Shown: positions 1 to 12,605 of the stretch, piece by piece
How the letters are laid out: each line of letters begins with the position of its first letter
Numbering within the stretch: the stretch's first letter is position 1
NCBI RefSeq assembly: GCF_016859285.1
Contig: NC_053412.1
Location: 3,973,289 to 4,037,288, forward strand
From: Xiphias gladius
Taxonomy: Eukaryota; Chordata; Actinopteri; Istiophoriformes; Xiphiidae
Direction: 5' to 3'
Length of the DNA stretch: 64,000 nt
Notes under the pieces: model-generated
Databases searched by the model: none
What the model was told of the DNA's origin: nothing
The model's input: the letters and a program-made list of their open reading frames with translations, nothing else
Program-made: the position numbers and the translations under genes

Positions 1-788
1 TGTCAAAAATAGATTTGTGATTTGGCAGGGCAGGTCTGATATGACTGTGGCTGTTGAGAAAGAGAGGGGACACCAAAGTCCCCGTTCCACTCTGTATCCA
101 CATCCCATTGAACTAATCTCATTCTTTTTTTTTTTTTTCAATAGCGCTAATTCTTTGACTAAAGCCTGTTATCTCATTAAAGGCCCCGCGATGGGATTCG
201 ATGGCATCCTGACATCTGTATTCATTCCCCTCGAAATTAGTCCTGACACAAATTTAATGAAAAAACACTCAGAACAGTGGAGATTAGACATCATGCCAAG
301 TGTCACAGAAGGGAGAAAAAAATAATCATCTATTTAGTTTTGGTTACATTTTTGGAGGGGTGGATTAGCACTGTTCTTTTAGCACCGATAACTCGACTGG
401 TGAGGTCTACCTTTTACCCGCCTGTTTTGACTCCTACACTCAATCCATAGGTCGGATTGAGGAGTGCACCGACTTTCCTAATGGTGTTTTAAGGGCGCCG
501 AGCGACACTCGAGCAGGTACTTTGATATCACGTGATCTTAAGGTAAGAAATGGCGAAGACAAAACAAAGAGGCCCTCACCCCTGGCCCTCAGTAGATAAA
601 CTGAGCGTGCATGGGAAGTGGATTCCCTCTCAGATCAGCAAACACCTAACTTCCAACCCGTGTCACGCCTCCTCTTCATCTCCCGCTCCTCCCTTATTCC
701 AGCAGCAGCCTCACCCCACCCTCCCTTCCTGCACCATCACCCCTGTCAAAAGCCTGTGTCGGCTGCGGGACTGATAATTCCCTCTTTG

Positions 789-811
789 AAAAAAAAAAAA
801 AAAAAAAAAAA
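789..811. repeat. poly-A tract
   Basis: An uninterrupted run of about 22 A is followed by GAAAGAAAG. It may be the tail of an old retroposed element, but I saw no target-site duplication. Confidence 0.7.
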
Positions 812-3800
812 GAAAGAAAGAGATGAAAGCATTCACGGATGAAAGAAACTTGGATTTAATCTTTCTCGCCGTCTTTTGCTTTCTCTTCCAGTACACGGTG
901 TTGATCGTTTTCTTCGGGAAAAGGGCGAGGAATGAGGAACAAGGCAAAGAGAAGGGAGGGAGAAATAGATGGGAATGAGGGGAGAAAATAGAAACAGGGG
1001 TAAGCCCATTTGGAGCCACAAAGCCCAGGTGAGGCAAGGTTGTGGAGTAGTTCAATAGAATCAGTTTACCCTGCCGAATGTACACACAGCGACCTGATGA
1101 AACGGTGGCCTGGAGAGAGAGAGAGAGGCCACAGATAAAGAAAAGCCATCGTTTCCACCTGGGCCTCATTTGGCCCTCGCCACGATAAGGCCTTCAGCTC
1201 TCAGGTATCTGTAGTCACAAGGTAAGAGCCCTGTCATAAAGGAGAGATAGTGAGACTGCAGAATGAACTGCGAGGAGCTGAGAGAGGACAGGCACAGACG
1301 AAGAGTAAATGCGGTGTAGACTGGCTGTAAATGGGATATTCACTCATCACATACGAAATAAGAAAGAATTAATTGCTCAAATTTAATCCACTTGATGTCA
1401 TCCATTTGACAGGCATGGTGGGTCTGAGTTTGAAAAAAAAGATCCAATCAGAACCAAGCACACAAGCAGGTGCTTGCTGAGCCCCGGCATATATATTAAC
1501 AGCTGCAGTCTGCAAGCTTTGAACGTGAAAATGCACATAGCTTATGATTAAATCAGAAATTAGGCTTGCAATAGAGGCTTTTTTTTATCTGAATTTTGAT
1601 ATGATAACCATAGTATGTTAAGGGAATATACTGTAGTTTGCAGATTGTGTTCGAAAAGCTTAAATTTCGAATTAAAAAGGTCCAAATTTTAGCCATTTTA
1701 AAAGACATTAAAGAAAAACTTTTCATTTTACAACATCTTCACTCTGATTTGCAACATCTAAGATAGTATCAGCTGGCATTTGGTCAGTTAACAGTCACAT
1801 ATTTCCATTAAATTTTTCTGTGCATTTTTAAGTAATGCAAAATAAAAAACTTTAACGCCAAAAATTCTGCAACCTAAATATAGCAAATGTTTTTCACTTG
1901 ATCGTAAAGGTATGAAAGTTGGGTTCTTCAGAGTAGGTGTATTTCTAGGTGTGTTTCAATTTACCTGTTTTTATGTGCATTTTCAATTTATGCATTAAAA
2001 AAAAAGAAAAAAAAGAAAACGATAGCGCCACCAAGTGTTTCACAATGAACCAACACCTAATATTTGCAGAACGGTAGTGGATGGAAACGCAACATTGATT
2101 CTCATTTTCTTTTGCCAATCTTCGTGAAATTCAGCTCAGATTTGTGCTGTGTTTGCACGGAAACGTAGCTATCGTCACCAACTGTTTTTCTGGAGTTTCG
2201 ATTCCAGCCACGAACTCGAGTCTCCTTGCACTAAACTCGGACAATGTTTCAGACCCATCCACCAACCTGACCTCCACGCGCTTACTAGCCTCCTTGCTAC
2301 ACATCATATACCGTAGGTCACGCTACTTCCCGCACCGGTGCTGAATGGTGGCGTTGGACGTGAATCATGAGGTTCAGACTTGTCTAACATGGATGTAATT
2401 ACCAGGGATAGTGGGCTGGCGAAGATTTCAGATTTGTTCTTTATTGTATTTTGCATAACTAACCCAGTGTTTACTGTACACCACATAAATTCTTTTCATG
2501 AATTTTTTTTTTTTTTTAGCCCGGTTGTTGCATATGTCTCTGCTACTGGCACAGCCTTTTCTCCCGTGGGCCCTTTATTACGGCGGCCAAGGTTCGCTGG
2601 AAGATTTCGTGATGCAGCCGCAAAGTCTTGAGAAATTTTCTTAGTGTAATCAGCGAGTCAGGGAGCACAGTGCCAGGCCGCAGACCTCATTATCCAGCGC
2701 TGACTGGCCTGAATAGATGAAGTGAAAGGTGGAAAAAGGTAAAGACAGACGGGAGGAGAAGAGGGGATAGAAAAGTTAAGAGAGGAGGATCTGACAGCAC
2801 AGACATGAGAAACTGAATCACCTGTGACTCCAAATGATTTTAATGAAGAAAAAGAATAGGGCAAATTACAGAAAAGAGGAAGTGAAGAATAAAAGATGGA
2901 AGAGAAGCTCTTGTTTTTTTGCCCTAACACTCAGAGAACATACTCTGTCATAATAGCATTCATTATATAACTTTCTTCTTTTCCATAATTGCTCATTTAG
3001 ATATTGACCTGCAGTAATTTGGCAACTGTGAAATGTAGACTATAGGTTACATAACTTCCAGTCCTCCTAGTTCCCAAATTCAATTTCCAATATTGCTTTT
3101 TTAATCACAGTTGTTAAAAGCCACAGAAGGATGACACATCTCCTCCCAGCTTTTCACCATCTTAGACTTTCTGTTGTGAAAGTACATCGTCGGCCGGAGG
3201 ACACCAGCATGGCAACAGTGGAGGTGTGGGGGTGTTAGATTTAATAGCCCGCAGCTCCCCAGCCCCACTGTGCCAGCCGGGGCAAGGGGAGCCCATATGG
3301 CAGCCGAGCATGGCTCTGGCCAGCTCAGGCTCATATGTATGGAAAACACAAGGTCTGGAGAGGGAAGTCGCAGGGGGTCATGCTAGTCAGAGAGGCAGCC
3401 TGAGGTCCTGATGCAGGTTAGAAGGTCTTGGTTCGGGAGAAGAGGCTAATTTCTTCTACTTGGCTGAGCAAAGGCCTGAATAATTGCACCCCCTGGGTTG
3501 GCTGTGGGTAATGTGGAGCCAGAGCAGAGTATACCAACAAGGAGAGCGAACAGGGGGAGGTTAAGGAGAGGTGGTTGGATAAGGTTGCGTCCAGCTTTTA
3601 ATGGATACTCAATATATTTGTTATGAAAGTGGAAAAATCCTTATACATCATGATTTGTGCTTTATACTTCAGTGTGCTTCACTCAATGGCATTACATGCA
3701 TATACTGGATTCAGTGTGTCTTTATGCTTGTCACAGTTACATGCAAACAACAGTTACCACATCCATCTCATTTAGATGCCTAAGTTGCGCAAACATATAT

Positions 3801-5103
3801 GTTTGGTTTGTTACAAGAGTTGGGTTTAAAATATCGATCTTGATGAGAAAGCTGTAAAGTTGTGGGCCCCTAAAACAAAAACAGTCAGTTCAAAGTTGGC
3901 AAGAAGCTTTGTAGCGCTGAAGGGAACTCACTATGACGGACCCCCCTCAGATTAGACATAGTCAGCCGGTGTTTCTGTAAAAATATGATAGCACCTTTAA
4001 GATTGTCAATTTTCATTAAATGGCTCCAAAACTGAAAAGTCACTTGTACACCGCTGAATAGAGGTACAGACAACCAGCAGTTTGAAGGGTCGTTTCATTT
4101 TGTTTTATTTAAGTGTGGCAACTTTGTCTCAAAAGCTTCTAATGATAAGGTGAGATGGACCATTTAAGGTTTCGTTTTTACTTTGATTTCCATGTCGGTT
4201 ACAATTACTCGTGGTCTAATATATTTGTTGCAGACATGAAGCTCTGAAGTTTTGTGATTTTTGGACTTGGTGTATTATTATCAAGGCCATATGTCTTTGC
4301 ATGTTGCCAAACATTTCAGGCTCGCTGTTCCGTAATAGCACATATGCAGTTTTACAACGACGACGGCGGCAGACTTGCTTTTCAAAATTGTTAGTGATTT
4401 TAAACAATGGGTCCTGGTTTTTTAGACAGAGGCATCTCATCTGTAGCCTAACATTAAGCTCCATGACTTGCTTGAAAACTCTCCGCCGCTCTTTTTTTTG
4501 TTGAGGTTTGAAAAAGGAGAATCCTGCGACAGAGGTCTTGAATACGCATTGGTTGCATCCGTTGATGATTCATACAGAAGACGACGAAGTAAAGAGGTCC
4601 AGTTTTTCTTGTACTGTAGTGTAGAGCTACAGTAGTTTGTCCTAGTATTATCTGTATGATATGTTTTCTTAACCCCACAAACTGTTGTAGCTCATTAACG
4701 ATATGCTAATGCTTTGCCTGGCTACTACTCCGAGTGGTAAGCTAGCCGGACATGCTAACTGCGCTGATAAACGCAGTGTTTACACCGTCCATTTTTTCTG
4801 CTTCGTTTCTGGCTTTGGCTAGAAATAAAATGACACCGTCCTCCGAACTCTTTAAATCTATGAGTGTTGCTCTTACTACATCCCCCAAAATACAACATGT
4901 AAAATTCACAAGTAAAGAATTGAATTAAAGTTTGCGATAAATGTCTTTTAAAAAAAAAAAAAAGGCATAATACAGGTGAGTTGTGTCTTAAGCCGCCTCA
5001 TTAGACGTCTTTGTTGCCCCTGTGGTAATTGCTGCAGACAGCTCTATCTACTGAGGACAAAGACCCAGTGTGATGATGTGTCCACTGCTGGTGGTGGAGT
5101 GTC

Positions 5104-5207
<104 letters not shown>

Positions 5208-5459
5208 GTCCAAGGCCGACAGCTACAACCGCACCACGTCCATTCTTGGAGCCCAGTAATGAATCTGCCACGATCCCGCTCTCAAAAGATTGAAACCAGG
5301 TGATATGACTGGATCTCCCGGCCTTCATTAGAAAATAAAGATCACCCTTTTAAACCCATGACTGCACTGGCTGCTGGCTGCTGGCGGCGGCGTGGCAAGG
5401 GAGAGGAGGTGACAGATGTTTAAACACAGTGAGGGCCAGGGAAGTGAATGTGACATGCT

Positions 5460-6340
5460 CAGGTGTAATTATACTCACCTAGTTCACAGCGGAGATTAGG
5501 AAGAGAAGGGATGGAGAGGTGCAGGAGCGTCAGACATGAAAGAATATTGAAAGACTCGTTGATGAGCAGTGTCAACTCTCTTTCTCCCTGTCCTCCCCCC
5601 CTTTTCCCTTCCCTTCCTCTCCCTTTTCGTCACTGTATCATCTCAAGGTCTCACTTCTGTTTGCCTTTCCAATTATCAAGGTGTGACTGCGCCATCCCCC
5701 CCAAATATCATGTTAACTGTACTGAACTCGAAGAAAACAAAAATCATTTTCTTTTGTTTGCCAGGAAAATTACAGTAGAGTTAATTATCACTTACAAATT
5801 TCCCTGCTGGTACCGTCCTCCGCGGGCCTAATCTGATGCGAACGCTGCAACTCTGCATTTTGCTTTTTACGTTGTCGGACATCGTTGTAAGGACTTGGGA
5901 TAAAGTGATTTAATGAGGTTAGAGACAACACTCCAAACATTAACCTGAGACAACACTGTCCTCTAGTGGCTGTCGTCTGTTTTACACACACACACACACA
6001 CCCCGAGATGTCCCTGAAGTGGCCTCCTGTCAGAAAATGGATTATGACAGTCTAATTTATTATTATCTCCATTCCTCTGACCCAGTACGCCAGAGCTTCA
6101 ACCTGATGTCCTAATGACAGGCAGGCCCGGTCGCACTCAATCTACTCAATCTTTTAGCATACACACCAGCGGCCAGGCAGGCCTCCCCTCTCCACTTTTT
6201 GTCAAAACTGATTTGTCAATTATAATCAAAGCAGAGTCAGAGTATTGGAGTATTAATCACAATGGGATCTGTTAAATAAATTAGAAAAAACATTTATAAT
6301 GACCAATTTCAAATTAGGGATTCCAATTATCTTCACTGAT
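5460..6340. other. AT-rich stretch with clustered TAAT motifs, possible conserved non-coding element
   Basis: Between the microsatellites, the DNA is dense in homeodomain-type TAAT/ATTA cores, for example TAATTAT near 5467 and 5779, CAATTATAATC near 6218 and ATTAATCAC near 6252. No reading frame is maintained. This is a pattern impression only. Whether it is conserved cannot be judged from one sequence. Confidence 0.25.
5982..6001. repeat. (CA)n microsatellite
   Basis: About ten CA units. Confidence 0.85.
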
Positions 6341-6471
6341 GGAAGAAATCGGAGAGATTCACATTTGCGATTTTGGGCTTCATCTTTGGTTATCGCCCAG
6401 TGACCTCCCGTCAATCAAAGCATGTGGCCACTGCTGCCGGGAATTTTTTTCCGTTTCTGTGGGTGGTTTTC

Positions 6472-6477
6472 TTTATT
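6472..6477 (-). terminator. candidate tmem182 polyadenylation signal
   Basis: TTTATT on the plus strand reads AATAAA on the minus strand, about 195 nt past the tmem182 stop codon. It is the first canonical signal downstream and implies a 3' UTR of about 0.2 kb. No transcript evidence is available. Confidence 0.45.
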
Positions 6478-6670
6478 CCAACTACTTAGCCCTGCTGTAA
6501 ATAAAGCAATGTCCTTAACATAAAAAGAGCTAGAAACAACCAGTTTTCAACAGAGAACAAAATGTCCATGCTTGAAGCGATAAACTTGAATAAACTGGAT
6601 CCTCAATATTTTTTTAAATTATTTTTTTTTTTTTGGAGAAAATCACGAAGAAGAAAAAAAAATCACGTGT

Positions 6671-6924
6671 TTAAAGTTCAGGGACTGCGTTTCTTTTGTC
6701 CAGCTGCATCCAATGAACACTTCGGCCAACCAGGATGAAGAGCAGGCCGGCCAGCAGGCAGAAGAAGACCGCCACTGGAGCCAAGAGCAATGAGGGACCG
6801 TGCTGGATGCTGAGATGGAAGGAGGGGCAGCCGGAGAGTCTCCGATGGAGGGCAAATTGCTCCAGAGTGTCCAGGACCTGGACCCACATCACATACATCA
6901 ACACCACGGCCAGCAGACCCAGGC
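6671..6924 (-). CDS. tmem182: tmem182 exon 5 (last)
   Basis: The acceptor TGTCAG lies just right of 6924. The exon encodes TM3 (LGLLAVVLMYVMWVQVL), a short extracellular loop, TM4 and a cytoplasmic tail ending NAVPEL-stop. Two bases complete the split Gly codon. Confidence 0.87.
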
Positions 6925-9900
6925 CTGACAGGCACAGAGAAAAAAAAAGGTAGTAGCTGTTATTGCTAAGATTTAAGATTCAGTCCAAATTGTTCCATAA
7001 TTCTGAGGGAAAATGTTTGCACAACTCGACCCACAGTCAGATGGTTAGGAAACCTGACATTTTAGGCACTGAATAATTATTCTGTCTGTGTAATACATGT
7101 GAAAACTGAAAATTTTAAGTAACGTAGTCTGGTGTTATTTTTGCCAGGCATCAGACTTTCCTTCTTTCACTCGCCGCTCGACGGTTATACCGTGGCATCT
7201 TGGATCTAGTGTGCGTCTCAGTGCTAGCAGATGTTGTGCTGTGGCATAAAGCGGCGAACGGTCCAAACCACAGAAAAGTCGAGCGTCGTTTTCGCCTGTT
7301 ACAGCTCAAAGTTCATTTTAAATCCCATATACTGCCTTCCGCAGAAGAGCAGACTTTGGTTGTACCTCGAACGCTGGGCAACATTTGCTCTCCTGCCTTC
7401 ACAAACTTTAACACACTCTTTAAAAAAAAAAAAAACAGGGGCTGTTGGTGTGTGTCCTAATTTCTGCGGCATGCTATAAGCTCAAAAGTGCACGTGCTCC
7501 TCCGTACTGCTGTATTTTTGTTATCAGGTGGACCGACAATAAGGTTAGAACCAAACAGATTTTCAGTTTTAATGTTTTCTACTTCAGAATCAAGAGTAAA
7601 CTAAGTTTGCTCCTGAGCCCTTTGGAGAATATGAAATTACTTTCTGTGCAAGAAATGATCTGTTCTTTCCTCCTTCTTGTTAAATATTTTGTAAATTGGA
7701 TTCATTATAGCTTTTACCCTCTTTTTAATCAATCTGTTACTGAACTGTTTTCTGCACGTCTTACTCATTATTTTATCGTTACTTTGTCAGTCCTCCGTAG
7801 GAGAGCTGGAAACCTGTTGGTTTTTTTTTTGTTTTTTTAACTGAGTCACTTCCACAGGACGTGATGTTTTCTTTGCTGGCTCTACTGGTAAAGAAAAAAT
7901 AATAAATCATCATGTGGCTCAAGATGATAATGAAATGCTGTTCCAGCGGTTTTGTTGCACACAAAACTGTTCTGTTTTTTTTTTAATGCAGAAAAAGAAT
8001 CTTTCTGCACAGAAGTCCTGCTCTCGGCCAACATGAGCTTTTCATTCATTTCCGGAGCACACGGCTTCCGATTTGCTTTCGAGTTGCTTGATGTCTCTAT
8101 TTTTTTTTTGCAGAATATGTAAACGGAAGCTTTTATAACCATATAATCATTTACACTGAATATTTGTAACACACTATATTGCGTGGTAACCTTTAAAAGA
8201 CACACCCGGGCCTTGAGCTCATGCATTTGGGCATATTTTGCAGTCTCTCTTACATCGAGAATGTTTTAAGCAAGTGTTGGCCCACAAATAATGTTTCCTC
8301 TGTGTAGATATTAAGCAAGACGTGTGATTTATGGTCAGAGACAGCAATCACATTCCAATGGTCTAGCAGCGATGACACAACACATGCCTGGATGTGCCGG
8401 GACTGAAGATATTGATTATGGGTGACGGGTGATGGGACTTTGTGAAAGATTACTGTCAACATTTTTTGGCCCGTTCTCCATCCAGTTGTCTACAGAATGT
8501 AGACGAAACTCTGGGAAATATTTCCACCCTTCCCCAAACTATAATCCTGAGTGAAAGGAAAGCTTTGGGGAGAAAAGAGGAAAAGGTTCAGCCAAGAGCT
8601 TCAACAAGGAAACTAAAAGGCAACAACCTCCCTACAAACACTTTGATGAAACCAAAGAGACTTTTGAAGATCACACAGAAAAACTGGCACAAGCACACAG
8701 GCAGGTTTCCCAGCATACACAACACACTCTCCTGCTCAAACACACACACACACACACACACACACAACTATCAAACATTTGCTCAACCAAACTCGGGCTT
8801 TTCAAGAGCTACACCCAGCTGAATGCAATGTTACCGAACGAGCGAGCGCCAGCTGCCACAAATCAAGCACGATGGAAATTTACACCAACTTTTCTCTTTT
8901 TTCTCACCGTTTATGCTGAATTAGATCTAAACAGAGCAACATCATGCAGCCACACATGTTGGTAACACTTCAGATTATATTTCTTTACTAATATATTGAT
9001 TGGTTTTTTTTTTTTTATCCCAGACACATCACAAAATCAGAAACCACTGATTCCACAATCCAGCATATTTGTAACCATTTGACCACCAGCTGTGTCCCTC
9101 CACTTCTTGAATTACTGCACTTAATTTTATTTTATTTTATTCTACTTTATGATCTGTTACTTTAATGCCAGGATTTCTGCTTGGTGACTTCCATGTAACG
9201 GTAGCTTCGGAGGTCCAAACTAATTCAAATGCACAGACACCGGCCCATGTAGACATACGGCATGTGAGACATTCATGGATCCAGCACCTAAACACATGTG
9301 TTATACATGGTCTTAACCCATCGTTCGTGGGTCTCTGACCTGCTTGTAAGCCCCAAGAATGGCACCGTTAAACTTAACATTAACATCCCAAAATATTAGC
9401 TCGAGTGACAATTAAGCCTCTGTTAGGAGCAGTAAAATAAAACAAATAAAGCTTCAGGTGCCATTCATGGGTCTCAGCCACTTATACAAACAACACCTGT
9501 GCTTAAGAGAAGCCTATTAAGCTCAGCTGGAAGCAACGACGACCAGCGAGCAGACTCTGAAAATGAAGTTCAAATAAGTTCAATTCCTTACACGATTCCT
9601 TCCCACCGCTGAGCCTAATTCAATATATGTTTGATTCACTTTGTTAAACTTGTGTTACTTTAGTATACAAGTGCTAATTTTGTTTCATTTGAACAATACA
9701 TGCTTGTACAAAACCTCTTAGTGTAAAAACTAAAATTCTTTTTGAGTATTTTGTGTAAAAATTAGGAGAAAATCACCATAAATGCATACATTTATTTTTC
9801 CAAGTTTTTGGTTTGGTTCATTTGAAACACTAACATATATTCAAAAAATTCAAGGTTTTTTTCTTTTTGTTAGGACTCAGACATACGATAAAAGTGATCT

Positions 9901-12090
9901 TACAGGATCTATTTTTTTTTTTTAAACCGTACGTGTCCTTACCACCACAAAGCTGAAGGGCCCCACCCACTTTATAGAGTTTGTGATTGGTCAGCGGGGC
10001 AGCACAGATAGCGACAAATCCGCCAATGACGACAGCCGCCACACCTGCGACGAGAAAGATGCTCCAGAAGGTCCTGAAAACTGACAGACGAGGAAAATGA
10101 GACCTTGTCGTTCATGGAAACAAAAAAAAAAATGCACTGTCAGGTAAAATATAAATGATTTATATGAGGGAATAATACCAACCAATGGCGGAGTGATGTT
10201 CATAGGGTTCTCTGGGTAAACTGTGTGGCTCCACCAATGGCGTCACTGGCTCATTCACAGGAAATGGGAAGAGGAAAGCGGTCTGGCAAACCTTTGACGA
10301 TGGCTGAATTGCTGAGGGTCAAAATAAGAAACATTCTTTAGAAATCCTTCTGCCATTTTTTTTTTTTGTTTGTTTGTTTTTTTCCCCACAGATTTGGAAG
10401 CGAAATTGCATCATAGACGATCGAAACAACCACACAGTGAAGGTTCTCACAGATCCAAAGGTCCCACGTAGAGTATTCCTCGGACGTGACCATGAAGGAA
10501 CAGCGCCAAAACAGACCCTCGTGAAAGATCCTCACACCATCTACAGCCTGATGAGCCAACAAATAACATGTCATCATAACCTAGGGGGGTCCCATTTTTG
10601 ACAGGGGCTATAAAAATATCTTGCGATAGATTTGAAGAATATGTCTGGAGTCACTAAATACTCCAGCTTTTGGTTTCAAGAACCCATGGAATTAGAAAAC
10701 CCAGGAGCTGGGCCAAGGACTTTTGGTTTATTAGCATTTAAATGTCCCAGGACATGAAAACCAGAGTCAACGGGTGTCAGGATGTCCGCAAACATGCCGC
10801 AGGGCTACGACAGCAGATTGCAGAGAATGAGTGGCCATCAGCTTTCTGTAAATAGACAGTGTGTGATGTCCGTTCATGAAATCAGACCCTATAGCAGAAA
10901 ACCCGTGAATTTACTCCACTTTTACGCACTGGTATCTCACAGTTTTCACTTTAACTCTTAAACCTCAGTTAAAAACTAATTTTCCATTGTTTTTGATTGA
11001 TTTTCTCTGCTTTTCCTTTTTTTTTTTGTTTTTTTTGGATTAGACCTGGAGACAATTTATTATGACGGAGTATTGGGACAGAAAATACTAAAAAAAAGAG
11101 AGATTTTCGAGAGTAAAGGCTAAATTCTAGCTAGCTTTACGATTTTTTACTGCTGTAGTAAGCCTGTTGATGTGGATGACCGAAGTAACTGTATGCTCCA
11201 GTGTGTACTGTCAGGAAATATTAAAACGTGCTAATCCAGTCAACCTCACCTCAGCATAACGTCAACATTTTGCCATGGCTCATCTTTCACATTAATAATT
11301 TATTCTCAAAATATTATATTTTTTCTAAAAATATTACAACTTTTTAGTGATTATTCATTTTTTCGTGAAATATTACAAATACTTCATATAAAACTTGTTT
11401 AATCACAACTTTTTTTTCTTGTAATATAAAAGTAAATAAAAATAGAAGAAATAAAAAATAGTAAGTGTGTGCTACTGTATGGACTTACAGGACATGACAA
11501 TTCAATCAACCTAATCAAAGCATCACATTGACATTTTGCTGTTGAAGCAACTTTGATTCTATTTCTTTTTTCTCAAAATACAACTTTGCCTCGAAAAAGT
11601 ACTTTACTCTCAATTACTTACAGTTGTTGTTTGTAATATTGATTTAATGCACAAAATTTCAGATTTTTTCGTAACAGTGTCCTTAATTACTGCGCTGCAT
11701 GTTAATGGACAAAAATCTTATTCCTGGTCTTTTTATGTACCATTGTCCATTTTTACTAAAAATCTTATTTACTTTAATTCTATTCTTCGATTGTCTTGTC
11801 CTAGTGGTTTTAAATGTTGTTTCAATGCCTTTCTTCGAACCAGCTGTTTCTTTAAAGGTGCAATGCAAATAAACCTGTCTTGCCTGGTGTGCTTAGTTTA
11901 AGTGCCTCAGTGTTGCCACCCCCCCTCCCCTCAGGCCACTTACCCTGTTTTTGTCGCCCGGCCGGCTGCAGGACTCAGCGGCCAGCAGCCAGTACTCTGT
12001 CCCACAGGAGAGCAGCATGAACAGAAATCCTACTGCTCCAAAGAACAAAGCCAGGAAGAGGAGCACCTTCGTCCTCTCAGCAGGAGACAT
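6671..12090 (-). CDS. tmem182: transmembrane protein 182 (claudin-like four-pass membrane protein), complete
   Basis: Five exons (minus): 12090-11944, 10547-10451, 10311-10183, 10080-9943, 6924-6671; the product is 254 residues. Splice sites are GT-AG and phases are 0,1,1,1. Four hydrophobic segments are visible: about residues 9-31, 126-155, 172-188 and 215-236. The first extracellular loop holds the claudin-like W...GLFWRC motif (YWLLA in exon 1, HEGLFWRC in exon 2), and CAAPLTNHKLYK follows TM2, as in vertebrate TMEM182 (229 residues in human, recalled). In mammals the family is expressed in muscle and fat and restrains myoblast fusion; that role here is inferred. The start is the ATG at 12090. 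An upstream in-frame GTG at 12126 is not a plausible start, and a TAA precedes it. The N- and C-termini are somewhat longer than in human. It could be either member of a teleost duplicate pair. Confidence 0.87.
6925..9942. other. tmem182 intron 4 (3.0 kb)
   Basis: I see no nested gene. It contains poly-T/poly-A runs near 7426, 7820, 7974 and 9005 and a (CA)n at 8740-8766. Several 60-130-residue open frames here lack family resemblance and splice support. Confidence 0.7.
8740..8766. repeat. (CA)n microsatellite
   Basis: About 13 CA units in tmem182 intron 4. Confidence 0.9.
9943..10080 (-). CDS. tmem182: tmem182 exon 4
   Basis: The acceptor is CTGTCAG and the donor GTAAGG. The exon encodes FRTFWSIFLVAGVAAVVIGG, then FVAICAAPLTNHKLYKVGG, which is the second membrane segment and the conserved loop after it. 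Confidence 0.9.
10183..10311 (-). CDS. tmem182: tmem182 exon 3
   Basis: The acceptor is CCTCAG and the donor GTTGGT, a weak donor but the only one in phase. It encodes the variable part of the first extracellular loop, including FLFPFPVNEPVTPLVEPHS, and ends HHSAI, matching the family's position just before TM2. Confidence 0.85.
10451..10547 (-). CDS. tmem182: tmem182 exon 2
   Basis: The acceptor is CATCAG and the donor GTGAGA. It encodes AVDGVRIFHEGLFWRCSF and then the STWDLWI stretch. The GLFWRC motif is the family hallmark. Confidence 0.9.
10548..11943. other. tmem182 intron 1
   Basis: The intron is very A/T-rich, especially 10970-11650. No coding segment is seen. Two imperfectly similar stretches (11200-11280 and 11475-11540) share the pattern AATC...GTCAACCT...CA...ACATTTTGC. 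Confidence 0.6.
11280..11650. repeat. degenerate AT-rich tract with recurring CAAAATATTA/ATATTACAAC units
   Basis: Short related motifs such as TTCTCAAAATATTAT, AAAATATTACAACTTTT, AAATATTACAAAT and TCTCAAAATACAACTTT recur. They resemble the TCTCGTAATATTACGACTTT-type simple repeats found in many fish genomes (recalled, not searched). The tract is too diverged to classify. Confidence 0.35.
11944..12090 (-). CDS. tmem182: tmem182 exon 1 (start)
   Basis: ATG at 12090 begins MSPAERTK, followed by the first membrane segment and GTEYWLLAAES. The donor GTAAGT begins at 11943 after codon 49, phase 0. Confidence 0.88.
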
Positions 12091-12132
12091 GTCTCCGTCT
12101 GTTGGTCTCTTTTTCTTCTGTGACACTATTGG

Positions 12133-12140
12133 TTTTTATA
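12133..12140 (-). promoter_or_regulatory. possible tmem182 TATA box
   Basis: TATAAAAA on the minus strand lies 43-50 nt upstream of the ATG. If used, the 5' UTR would be only about 15-20 nt, so the true start may be elsewhere. Confidence 0.35.
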
Positions 12141-12353
12141 GTAAAGGTCTGTGTTTTCCTCTTTCTTTATTCATTTTTCGCTGACTGTCTATGTTTTCGA
12201 CGGCATTTCATCCGTTCAAAACACGCAGGAGTAAATTCCGATTTACTCATCGGCTGAACTTTACATCCATGTGTCCTTCTGCTGCAAGAAATAAAGGACC
12301 ATCGTGACGAACGCAAGCCTCTGGATAGCATTCCCCTTGCTATACTGACCAGT

Positions 12354-12359
12354 CAGGTG
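12354..12359. promoter_or_regulatory. E-box CAGGTG upstream of tmem182
   Basis: A CAGGTG hexamer lies about 265 nt upstream of the tmem182 ATG. A second E-box (CATGTG) is at 12268-12273. Muscle bHLH factors bind CAGGTG/CACCTG cores, which would fit a muscle gene, but single hexamers occur often by chance. Confidence 0.3.
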
Positions 12360-12419
12360 CATGAATGAAAATAAACGCTTGCATCATGCGTTGGTCAGTT
12401 TGAAGGTATACAGTTACGA

Positions 12420-12444
12420 GGGGGTGGGGGTGGGGGGTGGGGGG
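12420..12444 (+). promoter_or_regulatory. G-quadruplex motif between tmem182 and actr3
   Basis: Four runs of five or six G are separated by single T residues, which is an ideal short-loop G4 pattern. It lies about 330 nt upstream of the tmem182 ATG, on the strand opposite to transcription, and past the first candidate actr3 polyadenylation signal. Confidence 0.7.
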
Positions 12445-12599
12445 TTCACTCACACAAAAATAGCCGTGATGTGTTGAAAACAGACACCGCATTTAACATA
12501 GAGGACATGGTATTCCCTGCAACCCAAAAATAATCATGTAATTCTTGAAAGTACAACTGGAAAAACGGAAATTACAACTGTAGAAATAGCTCCGCGGCA

Positions 12600-12605
12600 T
12601 TTATT
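12600..12605 (-). terminator. candidate distal actr3 polyadenylation signal
   Basis: AATAAA on the minus strand, about 1 kb after the actr3 stop. A nearer AATAAA lies at 13377-13382. Either or both may be used. Confidence 0.4.

Noticed and set aside
711..1169. 152-codon minus-strand open frame
   Set aside because: It includes a poly-Phe/Lys segment from the A tract at 789-811 and lacks any family resemblance.
12091..12126. Longer tmem182 start adding 12 residues (beginning SQKKKRPTDGD)
   Set aside because: The upstream codon at 12126 is GTG, not ATG, and an in-frame TAA precedes it. The ATG at 12090 has a sensible context and matches the family's short N-terminus.
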